Made by a program: the position numbers and the translations under genes. Below, in pieces: positions 46,933-55,581 of a stretch of DNA of 64,000 bases. The notes under the pieces were generated by a model that worked only from the letters and a program-made list of their open reading frames with translations, did not search any database and was not told the origin of the DNA. Where the stretch lies: contig CAJXXR010000007.1 in NCBI GenBank assembly GCA_913063375.1, forward strand, positions 41,580 to 105,579. The letters run 5' to 3'. Source of the DNA: an uncultured Flavobacteriales bacterium (GTDB lineage: Bacteria > Bacteroidota > Bacteroidia > Flavobacteriales > CAJXXR01). Position 1 is the stretch's first letter, and each line of letters opens with the position of its first letter.

Positions 46933-48154
46933 TATAATGCCATTTCTCTACAATGGTCCCCTTTTGAATTCTTAGAATTCCAGGATTTGATCTCACAATT
47001 GTTTTTAAAGTAGTTTCATCTGTATTAAAAACCTCCATCGGTATTCCTTGATTCTCTACAAAACTGGTCCCTTTTTCTAAATTGGAAGCTGTCAAGACAA
47101 TCACTTTCTGATTTGCTTCTAAAGCTCCTCTTATATATCCGTGAATTTTTTCCCAACCTTCTGCCTTCGATTTATCAAGGTTATATGAAATTACTATAAT
47201 AACGTCTTCCATTTCTAAGACTTCTTCAGTAAGTTCGTAACCATCTATATCTGAAATAGAAAAATCATGAATTGGAGGTTCATATCCTTTTGCAACCAAA
47301 ACTGGTTCTTTATCCGAAAGGTATTTCCAATTGGTATCTGACCAATCAATTTCTGTCATTTTCACCTTCTTCAACTCACCGGTGGTTATATGCTTCATAA
47401 AGACCATGTACTGATCTTGTGGAGCACCCTCAGGAATCGTCATTTCAGTTGTGATATTGGCTTCCAATTTATACGGTCTATAATCTTTTATTGGCAAGTA
47501 ACTATAAGTATACATAGTAAATGCCAAGGAGGTAATTGTAGACATCCATATAATGCTTCTTGCTCTTGCACTAGAAGAATTATAATAATTCATCAGGATC
47601 CATCCCAAGCCAAATATCAAGGCTGAAAAGGCAATTGGGAACCACCAACTAAAGGTCCAAATAGAGAAGAAAGCAATCAAGGCCAAGGTTATAAGCAAAA
47701 GTTTTCCTGCTAACTTCTTATCCTTAAACGATTCATCTAAACGTCTAAAAAACAAAATTAGTATGAATAATAATAAGATAACATCCTTGGTAAAAGATTG
47801 CCAAGGCGTAAATTTTAAAGCATCTCCAAAACAACCACAATCTGTCACTTTATCAAAATAGGCCGAGTAAAAAGTCAATCCTGAAAAGAAAAGAATCATT
47901 AATAGTAATGCCCAAGCATTTAATTTAGGCTTAATCCCAAGAATGGCATTTAAACCCAATACAATTTCTGCTACACACATCACTATCGCAATAGTTAGGG
48001 CATAAGGCATCAAAAATGGGATATCAAAAACAGCTTCGGAGAAATACTCCTCTAATTTGAATGAAAAACCAACTGCATCATTGGCTTTAATCAATCCAGA
48101 AAGAATAAATAATCCTCCAACGAAAACTCTAGAAAACGACAGTATTGACTTCAT
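46910..48154 (-). CDS. BT_3928-family membrane protein (DoxX/MauE-like)
   Basis: A 414-residue membrane protein. The N-terminal half is DoxX/MauE-like with four spans (FVGGLFILSGLIKA near 11-24; ADVTDCGCFGD-type loop around 110). Further spans follow near 150-205, and a soluble C-terminal domain (about 280-414) has a thioredoxin-like outline (PGILRIQKGTIVEKWHYN) but no CxxC. In Bacteroidota this gene is regularly found beside DUF1599 and tpiA. Its function is not known; a role in periplasmic redox is suggested by the MauE-like half only. Confidence 0.8.
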   Translation of the reverse strand: MKSILSFSRVFVGGLFILSGLIKANDAVGFSFKLEEYFSEAVFDIPFLMPYALTIAIVMCVAEIVLGLNAILGIKPKLNAWALLLMILFFSGLTFYSAYFDKVTDCGCFGDALKFTPWQSFTKDVILLLFILILFFRRLDESFKDKKLAGKLLLITLALIAFFSIWTFSWWFPIAFSALIFGLGWILMNYYNSSSARARSIIWMSTITSLAFTMYTYSYLPIKDYRPYKLEANITTEMTIPEGAPQDQYMVFMKHITTGELKKVKMTEIDWSDTNWKYLSDKEPVLVAKGYEPPIHDFSISDIDGYELTEEVLEMEDVIIVISYNLDKSKAEGWEKIHGYIRGALEANQKVIVLTASNLEKGTSFVENQGIPMEVFNTDETTLKTIVRSNPGILRIQKGTIVEKWHYNVVPEKY

Positions 48155-48158
48155 AATA

Positions 48159-48731
48159 TTAGGATAAATTTTCTTCTAAACGAATAAGTGCAAATACGGC
48201 ATAATTGAACATATCCTGGTAATTAGCATCCAAACCTTCTGATGCTATTGTTATACCTTGATTATCTTCAATTTGTTTTACACGCAATAATTTCTGAAGG
48301 ATTAAATCTGTAATCGAAGAGATTCTCATTTGTCTCCAAGCCTCACCATAATCATGATTTTTAGCAATCATAAGATCGCGAATTTCTTGACTATGCTTCG
48401 TATATTCAGTAATGGCCTCGTCCGGTGTCATATCTATATCATCTACCACGCCTTTCTCCAATTGGATCAAAGCAATAATAGTATAGTTTACTATGGCTAT
48501 AAATTCACCATGTATTCCTTCATCTACTAGCTGAACACCTTTATTCTCAATACTTCTAATTCTAGAAGCTTTGATATAAATTTGATCTGTTAGTGAAGCC
48601 AAACGCATCACACGCCAGGCACAATTATAATCTTTTAACTTACGGCTAAAAAGGTCCTTACATCTAGCAACAATATCATCATACTGCTCCATAGTCCCCA
48701 TATCTTTAAAGATTTTTTCTGCTGTCAACAT
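48159..48731 (-). CDS. DUF1599 protein with an internal duplication
   Basis: A 190-residue cytosolic alpha-helical protein made of two DUF1599 copies. Copy 1 (about 18-95) has KLKDYNCAWRVMRLASLTDQ and SRIRSIENKG; copy 2 (about 110-188) has KNHDYGEAWRQMRISSITDL and LRVKQIEDNQG. Each ends in NYxxxALIxLE. The conserved DY, W and R residues suggest a nucleotide-related site, as in the 'nucleotide modification associated' families, but no reaction is established. It precedes BT_3928 by 4 bases on the same strand. Confidence 0.85.
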   Translation of the reverse strand: MLTAEKIFKDMGTMEQYDDIVARCKDLFSRKLKDYNCAWRVMRLASLTDQIYIKASRIRSIENKGVQLVDEGIHGEFIAIVNYTIIALIQLEKGVVDDIDMTPDEAITEYTKHSQEIRDLMIAKNHDYGEAWRQMRISSITDLILQKLLRVKQIEDNQGITIASEGLDANYQDMFNYAVFALIRLEENLS

Positions 48732-48781
48732 TGTTATTTTTTATCCTGCTAAAATTAATAATTTCTAACGAACCAACTCTT

Positions 48782-49552
48782 CTAGAATGAAGCAGTTGAA
48801 AGCTTTAATCTCGTAAATACCTTTTTGGTGTACAATGGGAAATCTGCACCTTGCAACCATCCATAATATCCTCCATCTGAAGCGAAAACGTCTATTACCT
48901 TTTTCCCTTTGTGTTTACCGAAGTTAAAACATTCTTCACCTTTGCCATTGTATACTATCAATCCAGCAAAATCTACATTGCGCTTATTATGCGATGAGAA
49001 TTTTGAGAGGAATTCCATATCATTCTGCAGGTTGTCATATTTATCCAACTGAGACTTCAGGACTTCATAGGTTGCTAATGTATCGGCTTCTGCACCGTGA
49101 GCGCCTTCTAATACCTTATCGCAATAAAATTTATAGGCAGCGGTAAGTGTTCTAGGTTCTTGTTTGAAAAAGATAGTTTGAACATCTACTAACTTTCTGT
49201 TTTGAACGTCCAACTCAATCTCTGTTCTTAACAATTCTTCAGCCAATAATGGGACATCAAATCTATTTGAATTATAACCGGCTAAATCAGCATCCTGGAT
49301 AAATTTAAATATCTCCTTTGCCAATTGTTTGAAAACAGGTTTATCTGCAACCATGTCATCTGTGATGCCATGAATATCTGATGACTCTTTTGGAATGGGT
49401 ATAGTGGGATTCACCACCCAGGTCTTTATTTCCTCTTCACCATTAGGAAGTACTTTTAAAGCACTCATTTCAACTATCCTATCCTTTGCTATATTCGTTC
49501 CCGTTGTTTCTAAATCAAAAAAGACAATCGGTTTCTTAAGACTCAATTCCAT
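48782..49552 (-). CDS. DnaQ-like 3'-5' exonuclease
   Basis: A 256-residue DEDDh exonuclease: ExoI FFDLETTGTN (about 11-20), ExoII GYNSNRFDVPLL (about 93-104), ExoIII HGAEADTLATYE (about 151-162). After about 185 a C-terminal segment (FNFGKHKGKKVIDV, YYGWLQGADFP) resembles the small domain found at the end of ExoX-like exonucleases. It could act as proofreading subunit or as a DNA-repair exonuclease. It has its own promoter and is a single gene or heads the DUF1599 run (51-base gap). Confidence 0.9.
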   Translation of the reverse strand: MELSLKKPIVFFDLETTGTNIAKDRIVEMSALKVLPNGEEEIKTWVVNPTIPIPKESSDIHGITDDMVADKPVFKQLAKEIFKFIQDADLAGYNSNRFDVPLLAEELLRTEIELDVQNRKLVDVQTIFFKQEPRTLTAAYKFYCDKVLEGAHGAEADTLATYEVLKSQLDKYDNLQNDMEFLSKFSSHNKRNVDFAGLIVYNGKGEECFNFGKHKGKKVIDVFASDGGYYGWLQGADFPLYTKKVFTRLKLSTASF

Positions 49553-49581
49553 TGAAGGTTATTTTGCGTGTTTTATCCTCA

Positions 49582-49612
49582 CAAATATATTTTTTTCCAA
49601 GGCTAGAAACAA
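49582..49612 (-). promoter_or_regulatory. Promoter of the exonuclease gene
   Basis: On the minus strand TTG (49612-49610), 20 bases, then TATATTTG (49589-49582) matches the -33/-7 consensus. It lies 29 bases upstream of the ATG at 49552. Confidence 0.6.
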
Positions 49613-49837
49613 TTATAATTCTGACCTAAATGAAACTAATTTGAGAATTTGCCTTAAGCCCTTATTTTAAGGTGCTTTTGAGAATATTAATTTTGGTTAA
49701 CCAACCAAATGCAATAGAATTATGGCACCTAAATACGCAATCATACAATACCATGACTTTTTTTGTTTTTCCCTTCTTCTTGGCTTCTTTCTCTAATTAC
49801 TGAAATTGAATGACCATAAATCAATCAAATTTTTCAT

Positions 49838-49868
49838 AAAAAAACCCAACTCAAATAATTGAGTTGGG
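49838..49868 (-). terminator. Intrinsic terminator after the 50 kb secreted-protein gene
   Basis: CCCAACTCAA (49845-49854) pairs with TTGAGTTGGG (49859-49868) around ATAA; seven A at 49838-49844 give the U-run on the minus strand. It lies about 175 bases past the stop of the gene at 50044. Confidence 0.8.
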
Positions 49869-50043
49869 CAAGAAATATGATCTTCATGTAGAATACGCTA
49901 CTAGTCTTCAACCAATCTTACTAAATAATCACCACATTATTTGTTTAATTCGATCAACCCCGCCTTTATTTGGAAAAATTTATACACGGCAATCAACATT
50001 CTAGTTGGCAATATTTACTTTGAAAACCACATTCTATTTTTCT

Positions 50044-50613
50044 TTAATCGGTGATAGTATATATTACAATCACTGTTGCAACTTCACCACTCATTGATTC
50101 TAAATCTGTCATATTGCCTTCATAATCTAATTTATAGGTTAATTTATGCCCATTGGAAGTACCATCACCTGTAAAGGCCGTTCCAATACCCGTTAAGATA
50201 TAAGAAGGTGTTTGGGACGGCATTACCGTTTCTGTAGGAATACCTAAATCTCCATCCCCTGCCCCACTATGTGCCGAAGCAATAAGACTTATCGCAAGAC
50301 CAGGAACTTCCAAATTCGAATTGGTATGAACACTGATAGATCTGGATGCACCAGACTGACTTACCAAAGAGGTATAATTCAACCATAAATCATCATTTTG
50401 CTCATGAATTTGAAAACTTTCTCCAGCTTCTACATCTGGGTTATCAATTTCAAAGCTAATATCGACCCCTTCCGTAGATTCGATATCAATCAAAGCTATT
50501 TCTGGAAAGACGATAGTTAAGTTGTGTGAGCTAGTATTTGCATCCTGCGCGAACAGAAAACAAATACTAGACAACCACAATAATAAAATAATATGTTTAC
50601 TGAATTTTAGCAA
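50044..50613 (-). CDS. Exported protein of unknown function
   Basis: A 189-residue protein with a clear signal peptide (to SICFLFAQ) and a beta-rich mature part. It has Gly/Ser/Thr-rich stretches (SQSGASRSISVHTNSN, ASAHSGAGDGDLGIPTE) and ends in VATVIVIYTITD, a pattern reminiscent of pilus-subunit or DUF4402-like secreted proteins. I do not recognise the family. No T9SS domain and no cysteines in the mature part. Flanked by long non-coding stretches on both sides. Confidence 0.65.
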   Translation of the reverse strand: MLKFSKHIILLLWLSSICFLFAQDANTSSHNLTIVFPEIALIDIESTEGVDISFEIDNPDVEAGESFQIHEQNDDLWLNYTSLVSQSGASRSISVHTNSNLEVPGLAISLIASAHSGAGDGDLGIPTETVMPSQTPSYILTGIGTAFTGDGTSNGHKLTYKLDYEGNMTDLESMSGEVATVIVIYTITD

Positions 50614-51393
50614 TAAATAAGTTTAATTAATAATGGTAATTTGATAAATGATAATCGTAATAAGAATAATGATATAAGAGAATAATATGTACTAAATATA
50701 GGCTTTAATTCTCCAAAAACAAATCGTAAATATTACAAATGATATTATTAATATAAAATTAACAAATACTATTCATGGCTATATTTTTACCATTCGTCGA
50801 TGATTTACTACCGTTCACCGAAACATATTACTAGATTTCAACGAATTGCGACTTTCACAAAACCAACGAATGTTGATGTTTTGGAGTAGGGAATGAATGA
50901 GAATTAATTTTTAATTAATATTAAAAAAAAATAAACTTAACAGGAAAAACTGCTGATTTATGAAACTATATGGACTAATTATGGTAGTTGGGAAAACATA
51001 AATAAGATAGAATAAAATATCCTTTATAGACCACAGATGAAATGGTCTCCTTGACACACTGGTTAAATAATAAACAACAATACAATCTACCTATTGCTTT
51101 GGGACATTTAAAAACAATTAATTGAGTATCCTCCTTTCACTAATTGTAATAACCCACCTTGAGCCATACACGGTAAGAATAAACTTTATTTGAAAATAAT
51201 ATCAAAATCGCTTCACTTAGAAAGAAAATCCTCGCCATAAAAATTGACCTTCAGCCTAGTTTTCTGTATCTTTAATAGACAATGATATCTCATTAAGCAT
51301 TTACAATAATTGATAATTACTACCCCCACTAAAAGGCCCATTACTTGTTGAGCTAATTGGTCCTTTAGACTTGAAAGAAAAGCATTCAACTAA
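50614..51393. other. Long AT-rich intergenic region
   Basis: These 780 bases separate divergent genes. I see no ORF with a credible start, no RNA gene, no terminator-like hairpin and no strong promoter box. TATCTTTA near 51267, one mismatch from the -7 consensus, lies about 120 bases before the patatin start and could serve it. Old gene remnants cannot be excluded. Confidence 0.4.
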
Positions 51394-52362
51394 ATGGAAA
51401 ATACAGCATTAAACATACTCGTATTAGAAGGTGGTGGTTCAAAAGGTGTGTATACTATTGGTTTATTAAAAGAACTGGAGAAAGCATTAGGAGCCCCCCT
51501 CTACAAGCATTTTGGACTTATCTACGGAACTAGTACCGGATCCATAATTGGAGCGCTAATCGCCTTAGGACATTCCATGGAAAGCATAGAGCAATTATAC
51601 CTAGCGCTTGTTCCCAAAATTATGACTCCCAAAACAAGGTCTGGAAAAAGTAAGGTTTTGCTGGATGAAACTCAAAAGGTATTCAAAGGATTGACATTCG
51701 AGGATTTTAAAACCAATATTGGGATTGTAGCCATGGACTATGAAACTCAAATGCCCATTATTTTTAAAACGGACCAAATTCAATCTAATGGTGACCTTGC
51801 AGGATATGGTTGTACCATTGCACAAGCTGTGCGCAGCTCATGTTCTGCCTACCCTTTCTTTGAAAAAATAAAACTAAAAACTGAAAAGCTTGGGGCCATC
51901 AATGTAGTAGATGGAGGTTTTATTGCCAACAATGCCGTTTTGTATTCTATAGCGGATGCTAGCAATGTATTGGGTATAAAAACCTCCAATATGCATTTAC
52001 TCAATATTGGCGTTGGACATTATACTGAGCAAACCTCAGGGATCTTTCCTCGAATCATTAAAAGAATTGGTTTATTTACCTTTATTGAAAGGGTCCTTCG
52101 TGCAAATACAAATAGCAACCTGATGGTCTCCCAATTGCTTTTCCCGAACTTAAACATGGTACGTATATCCGAATCATTTTTAGACCCAATCCATGGTACG
52201 TTTATGTTTGAAGCAGATGTTCAAAAGCTGGAAGGCATGTTACAATTAGGCCGCCGCTCCTATCTGAAAAATGAACAAGAAATACTAAACCTAATCCAAC
52301 AAAACACTGAGTTTATAAACGGTTCTTCCCCATTTAATGAGGAATTAAAGATAGGTAGTTAA
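51394..52362 (+). CDS. Patatin-like phospholipase
   Basis: A 322-residue cytosolic acyl hydrolase of the patatin family. Oxyanion loop EGGGSKGVY (12-20), nucleophile motif GTSTG with Ser47, and catalytic Asp173 in VVDGGFIANN complete the Ser-Asp dyad. It is about the size of phage-defence patatins (CapV), but no cyclase or other CBASS gene is near, so a general lipid hydrolase is the safe call. Its 3' end was copied together with the following lipoprotein gene (see the fragment at 52849). Confidence 0.88.
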   Translation: MENTALNILVLEGGGSKGVYTIGLLKELEKALGAPLYKHFGLIYGTSTGSIIGALIALGHSMESIEQLYLALVPKIMTPKTRSGKSKVLLDETQKVFKGLTFEDFKTNIGIVAMDYETQMPIIFKTDQIQSNGDLAGYGCTIAQAVRSSCSAYPFFEKIKLKTEKLGAINVVDGGFIANNAVLYSIADASNVLGIKTSNMHLLNIGVGHYTEQTSGIFPRIIKRIGLFTFIERVLRANTNSNLMVSQLLFPNLNMVRISESFLDPIHGTFMFEADVQKLEGMLQLGRRSYLKNEQEILNLIQQNTEFINGSSPFNEELKIGS

Positions 52363-52376
52363 GGAAGTCTTAAATA

Positions 52377-52808
52377 TCAATCCTTTACTTTTTTTAAATG
52401 TAATTCTCCGGGGAGGTACTCATTCCAAATTGTATTGTATTCAGAATCAATTCTCGAATAATTAATCCTTAATGAATCTCCACTTACATAATTTATATTA
52501 ATCTTAAACTTATTAGGTACTTCAATAGAACCATCTTTTATATGATAGTGAAGTTCCTCTCTTTCCAATGCATTATTTTCAAAGACTAATTTGTCTGTAG
52601 ATTCTAGTATCAAATAATTCCCAGTGCTGTAATAGGTGGTATCAAATTTCTGATCCCCATTTGGATTGTACAAAGGATCCCCAAACCAATGAACATTATA
52701 GTCCAATTCCCACTTCCCTATGGCTTCTTCTGGAATCTGTTCTATATAATCTGATTTACATCCTATTAGAATTGTGAATGCGAATAGGCTTGATATTAAA
52801 TATTTCAT
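52377..52808 (-). CDS. Small lipoprotein, copy 1
   Basis: A 143-residue lipoprotein (lipobox LIGC, Cys17) followed by the stretch SDYIEQIPEEAIGKWEL, shared exactly with copy 2. The mature part resembles lipocalin-like stress/adhesin lipoproteins in its beta-rich pattern (NYLILESTDKLVFENNALE) but I cannot assign a family. It is convergent with the patatin gene, 14 bases from its stop. Confidence 0.75.
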   Translation of the reverse strand: MKYLISSLFAFTILIGCKSDYIEQIPEEAIGKWELDYNVHWFGDPLYNPNGDQKFDTTYYSTGNYLILESTDKLVFENNALEREELHYHIKDGSIEVPNKFKININYVSGDSLRINYSRIDSEYNTIWNEYLPGELHLKKVKD

Positions 52809-52848
52809 TGATAAGGATTTTTAAAATTGAATATTTGAGTTGGACATT

Positions 52849-52902
52849 ATTCTGAACCTAATCCAACAAAACACTGAGAGTATAACCGGTTCTAACACTT
52901 AA
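52849..52902 (+). pseudogene. Fragment of the patatin 3' end
   Basis: Bases 52855-52878 repeat patatin bases 52288-52311 exactly (24 bases), in the same reading frame. The frame continues with substitutions to a stop: NLIQQNTESITGSNT against NLIQQNTEFINGSS in the patatin, and ILNL just before is shared. It is a leftover of the duplication that produced the second lipoprotein gene. Confidence 0.8.
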
Positions 52903-52930
52903 TAAAGAATAAAACATAAGTAGCCAACTA

Positions 52931-53374
52931 TCATTCATTTACTTTTACTAGCTCTAGTATTCCAGAAAGTGACTCTCCAATAATTGGACTGTATTCCAAA
53001 TCTATTTTCTCATATTCAATCCTAAGCGTATCTTCTTCTATAGATGTAATATGAATGCTAAATTTGTTGCGAACTACTATCATTTCATCCTTCATAAAAT
53101 AGTGACATTCCTCCCGTTCTAATGCACTATTTTCAAAAACTAAATTGTCATCCGATTCTAGTATGATATAATTTCCAGGAGTATAAGACGTAGTATCAAA
53201 TACCTTTGGTGTTCCATTTAAATAAAAGATAGGCTGCCCCATTCCTTGATAGCGTACCGCTCTAAACTTCAATTCCCACTTCCCAATGGCTTCTTCTGGA
53301 ATCTGTTCTATATAATCTGACTTACATCCTATTAACGATGTAATTACTATTAGACTTGATATTAAATATTTCAT
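52931..53374 (-). CDS. Small lipoprotein, copy 2
   Basis: A 147-residue lipoprotein (lipobox LIGC, Cys17) paralogous to copy 1 over its whole length. The segment SDYIEQIPEEAIGKWEL is identical, and the middle reads NYIILESDDNLVFENSALE against NYLILESTDKLVFENNALE. It differs most at the C-terminus and in a 10-residue loop (VRYQGMGQPI). Function unknown. It arose by tandem duplication together with the patatin 3' end. Confidence 0.75.
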   Translation of the reverse strand: MKYLISSLIVITSLIGCKSDYIEQIPEEAIGKWELKFRAVRYQGMGQPIFYLNGTPKVFDTTSYTPGNYIILESDDNLVFENSALEREECHYFMKDEMIVVRNKFSIHITSIEEDTLRIEYEKIDLEYSPIIGESLSGILELVKVNE

Positions 53375-53618
53375 TGATAAGGATTTTTTAAATAGGATTG
53401 GAAGATATGAAAAAAATTGACATAGCAGTTTAATCTACTTACTTTAAACAATCAAAACTGGGTAACCCCCACTCTCTAATCAACAATTACCTACACAACA
53501 ATGAAAGCCCAAATAAATTTATTTTCTCATAAAGTTTAATTATATTTAACTGAATACAATGAAATTAAAATCAGGGAGTCCCCAATTATTTATGTCCCAC
53601 AATAATCATTAAACTACC

Positions 53619-54044
53619 ATGAATACAATTAACAATGATCTTCAACAAATAATAGATTATTCTCACAAATTTGCAAAACACATGCTAATCCGTAGCGGAG
53701 AATACTTTCCTTTCGGCGCACAAATTAATATGCAAGGTGACCTAGCAAGTATTGGTTATGAGGATGAAGAATCAGACATCCCTAATAGTGAAGAAGTGAT
53801 CAGTGAATTATCCAAGGCATTAAAAGATCAATTAGACGTTGAAAATATAAGAGCTTACGGAATTACATCCCATGTAATCATCGCCATCAATCAGGAAGGA
53901 GACAAATCGGATGCTATTATGGTAGATATCCAACATAAAGATGATGCTATACCTTTATACTGTTTCCCCTACCATTGGACGGCAAATAGGGATTTGATAT
54001 TTGGAGAAAGCTTTGTGATGAATAGGGAGTATATGAGCGCATAG
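53619..54044 (+). CDS. Small cytosolic protein, unknown
   Basis: A 141-residue acidic protein with no signal peptide or span. It has a helical N-terminus (DLQQIIDYSHKFAKHML), then an alpha/beta part (YFPFGAQINMQGDLASIGY, SHVIIAINQEGDKSDAIMVD) and an aromatic end (YCFPYHWTANRDLIFG). The layout recalls small immunity or cytosolic binding proteins found in accessory regions, but I do not recognise a family. Isolated: about 240 bases of non-coding DNA on either side. Confidence 0.6.
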   Translation: MNTINNDLQQIIDYSHKFAKHMLIRSGEYFPFGAQINMQGDLASIGYEDEESDIPNSEEVISELSKALKDQLDVENIRAYGITSHVIIAINQEGDKSDAIMVDIQHKDDAIPLYCFPYHWTANRDLIFGESFVMNREYMSA

Positions 54045-54276
54045 TTCTTTTTATCACGCCTTAAATTCACCTTTATAAAATGTTACATTTGGATTTGGTA
54101 TGCATTAAATATTAATACCTTTAACAGATAATCCATGTCCTTAAAATTCATCTTTAGCCAATTTTTCTTTTCCATAGGAATTATACCTATCAGTTAAGTT
54201 AACAACTAAGTTTGTGATGCTTCCATAAGGATGAGAAATGAGTATAAATATTTCCTGAGTAGAATAAAAAGAATAA

Positions 54277-54810
54277 ATGAACATAAGCCCCATTCCAAAA
54301 CTAAATACTGAACGACTTTTTTTACGAAAAATCGAAATCTCAGATCTAGATACATTATTTTTCTTGAGAACAGACAAAATAGTGAACCAATACATTGAAA
54401 GACCAGAAAGTAGAAGAATTAAAAACAAAGCAGATGCCGAGGTTTTTATTCTGAAAACTTTAAAAGAAATGGAAAATAACAAATCCATTACCTGGGCTAT
54501 TTGTTTGAAAGAGGATGCTCAAATGATTGGAAGTATCTGTCTATGGAACTACTCAGAAGATCTTCAAAAAGCTGAAGTAGGTTACGATCTTAACCCACAG
54601 TTTCACAATAAAGGAATCATGGGAGAAGCCTTGAAAATGGTAATCCAATTTGGTACTGAAAGTTTAAACTTTAAAACCATTGAAGCCTATACCGATACAA
54701 ATAACATGGGTTCAAAAAGGCTACTGGAAAAAAATGGGTTTCAATTGAATTCGGATAGAAAGGATGAAGGGAATTCCAGGAATGTGATTTATGCGTTCAA
54801 AACTAATTAA
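54277..54810 (+). CDS. GNAT-family N-acetyltransferase (RimJ/RimL-like)
   Basis: A 177-residue acetyltransferase of the RimJ/RimL/SpeG type. TERLFLRKIEISDLDTLF is the usual start, VGYDLNPQFHNKGIMGEAL is the acetyl-CoA-binding motif A, and AYTDTNNMGSKRLLEKNGF is motif B. The acceptor is unknown. The next gene's signal peptide begins 16 bases after its stop. Confidence 0.9.
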   Translation: MNISPIPKLNTERLFLRKIEISDLDTLFFLRTDKIVNQYIERPESRRIKNKADAEVFILKTLKEMENNKSITWAICLKEDAQMIGSICLWNYSEDLQKAEVGYDLNPQFHNKGIMGEALKMVIQFGTESLNFKTIEAYTDTNNMGSKRLLEKNGFQLNSDRKDEGNSRNVIYAFKTN

Positions 54811-54826
54811 GCCCATTCGTTCTTCT

Positions 54827-55549
54827 ATGAAATATAAATATCCCATTTTTAGTGTCTTTCTGCTATGGGCGCTTTTGTCCTATGCTCAAAGTTTTGAAAT
54901 CCCAAGCTCCTTTAAACACCTAAAACAAGTCTCAAATTTTGACTATATAGATGGCTATGTTTTCACGCATTCGGAAGTAGACACCAACGTTCGTTCAATA
55001 AAACTTGATCATTATTCAAATGAATACTCAGATGTTTGTTTCCCCATATGTTTTATTAAAATCAACAAAAAGGATGAAGATAAAACTTTAGTTGTATTCG
55101 AACCTGGACCAAGTATGGATCCAGAATTTGTTTTTTATAAAAAGGAGGAAAACAAGTTTAAATATTTATTTAGACTGGGGGGTCAAGAATTATACATTCC
55201 GGGAAATGGAAACTTATATATCGTAGGGTTATATAATAATATGTACACCAAAAAATGGAAATACACAGTAGAAAATGATCTAGTTTATGAAGTAAAACAA
55301 CCTTATTATGAAGTTGGTTTAAAAACAATTTGCGTACAAAGTATTCAGCTCTTCTCAGATCAACAATTCACTGAAGTTTTGGCAACTTTACCAGCCAAAT
55401 CAGAAATTGAAATCATTGCTGCTAATTCAACAGATGACCATTATTTAATTAAATCCTCTTTTGGTTTATTAGGTTGGTGGAAATATGAATTTGACTATGG
55501 TTCATTAAAACGAAGTGCGATTCCTGCACTATATTATCATGGGGATTAA
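54827..55549 (+). CDS. Exported protein with an SH3-like C-terminus, unknown
   Basis: A 240-residue exported protein (signal peptide to LLSYAQ). The middle part is beta-rich and unassigned (FVFYKKEENKFKYLFRLGG). The C-terminal 65 residues (QSIQLFSDQQFTEVLATLPA, then IKSSFGLLGWWKYE) resemble a bacterial SH3 module, and the last gene of this cluster ends in a similar one. ATG 54827 is chosen because the frame opening 12 codons upstream overlaps the GNAT stop and would precede a signal peptide. Confidence 0.65.
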   Translation: MKYKYPIFSVFLLWALLSYAQSFEIPSSFKHLKQVSNFDYIDGYVFTHSEVDTNVRSIKLDHYSNEYSDVCFPICFIKINKKDEDKTLVVFEPGPSMDPEFVFYKKEENKFKYLFRLGGQELYIPGNGNLYIVGLYNNMYTKKWKYTVENDLVYEVKQPYYEVGLKTICVQSIQLFSDQQFTEVLATLPAKSEIEIIAANSTDDHYLIKSSFGLLGWWKYEFDYGSLKRSAIPALYYHGD

Positions 55550-55581
55550 TAATTTTGATAACGTATAAAAACAGATTTGCT

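Larger units (their letters stand above)
49553..50043. other. Intergenic region with a promoter and a terminator
   Basis: These 491 bases hold the exonuclease promoter (49582-49612) and a terminator (49838-49868), both listed separately. A 24-codon frame (ATG 49722) shows no start signal or recognisable product. The rest is AT-rich and unremarkable. Confidence 0.5.

Noticed and set aside
49722..49796. A 24-codon frame starting MAPKYAIIQYH
   Set aside because: No start signal, no recognisable product and no conserved features; likely chance in non-coding DNA.
51394..53374. A CBASS-like or other defence unit made of the patatin and the neighbouring lipoproteins
   Set aside because: No cyclase, sensor or other defence gene is present, the lipoproteins are convergent and exported, and their arrangement is explained by a tandem duplication.
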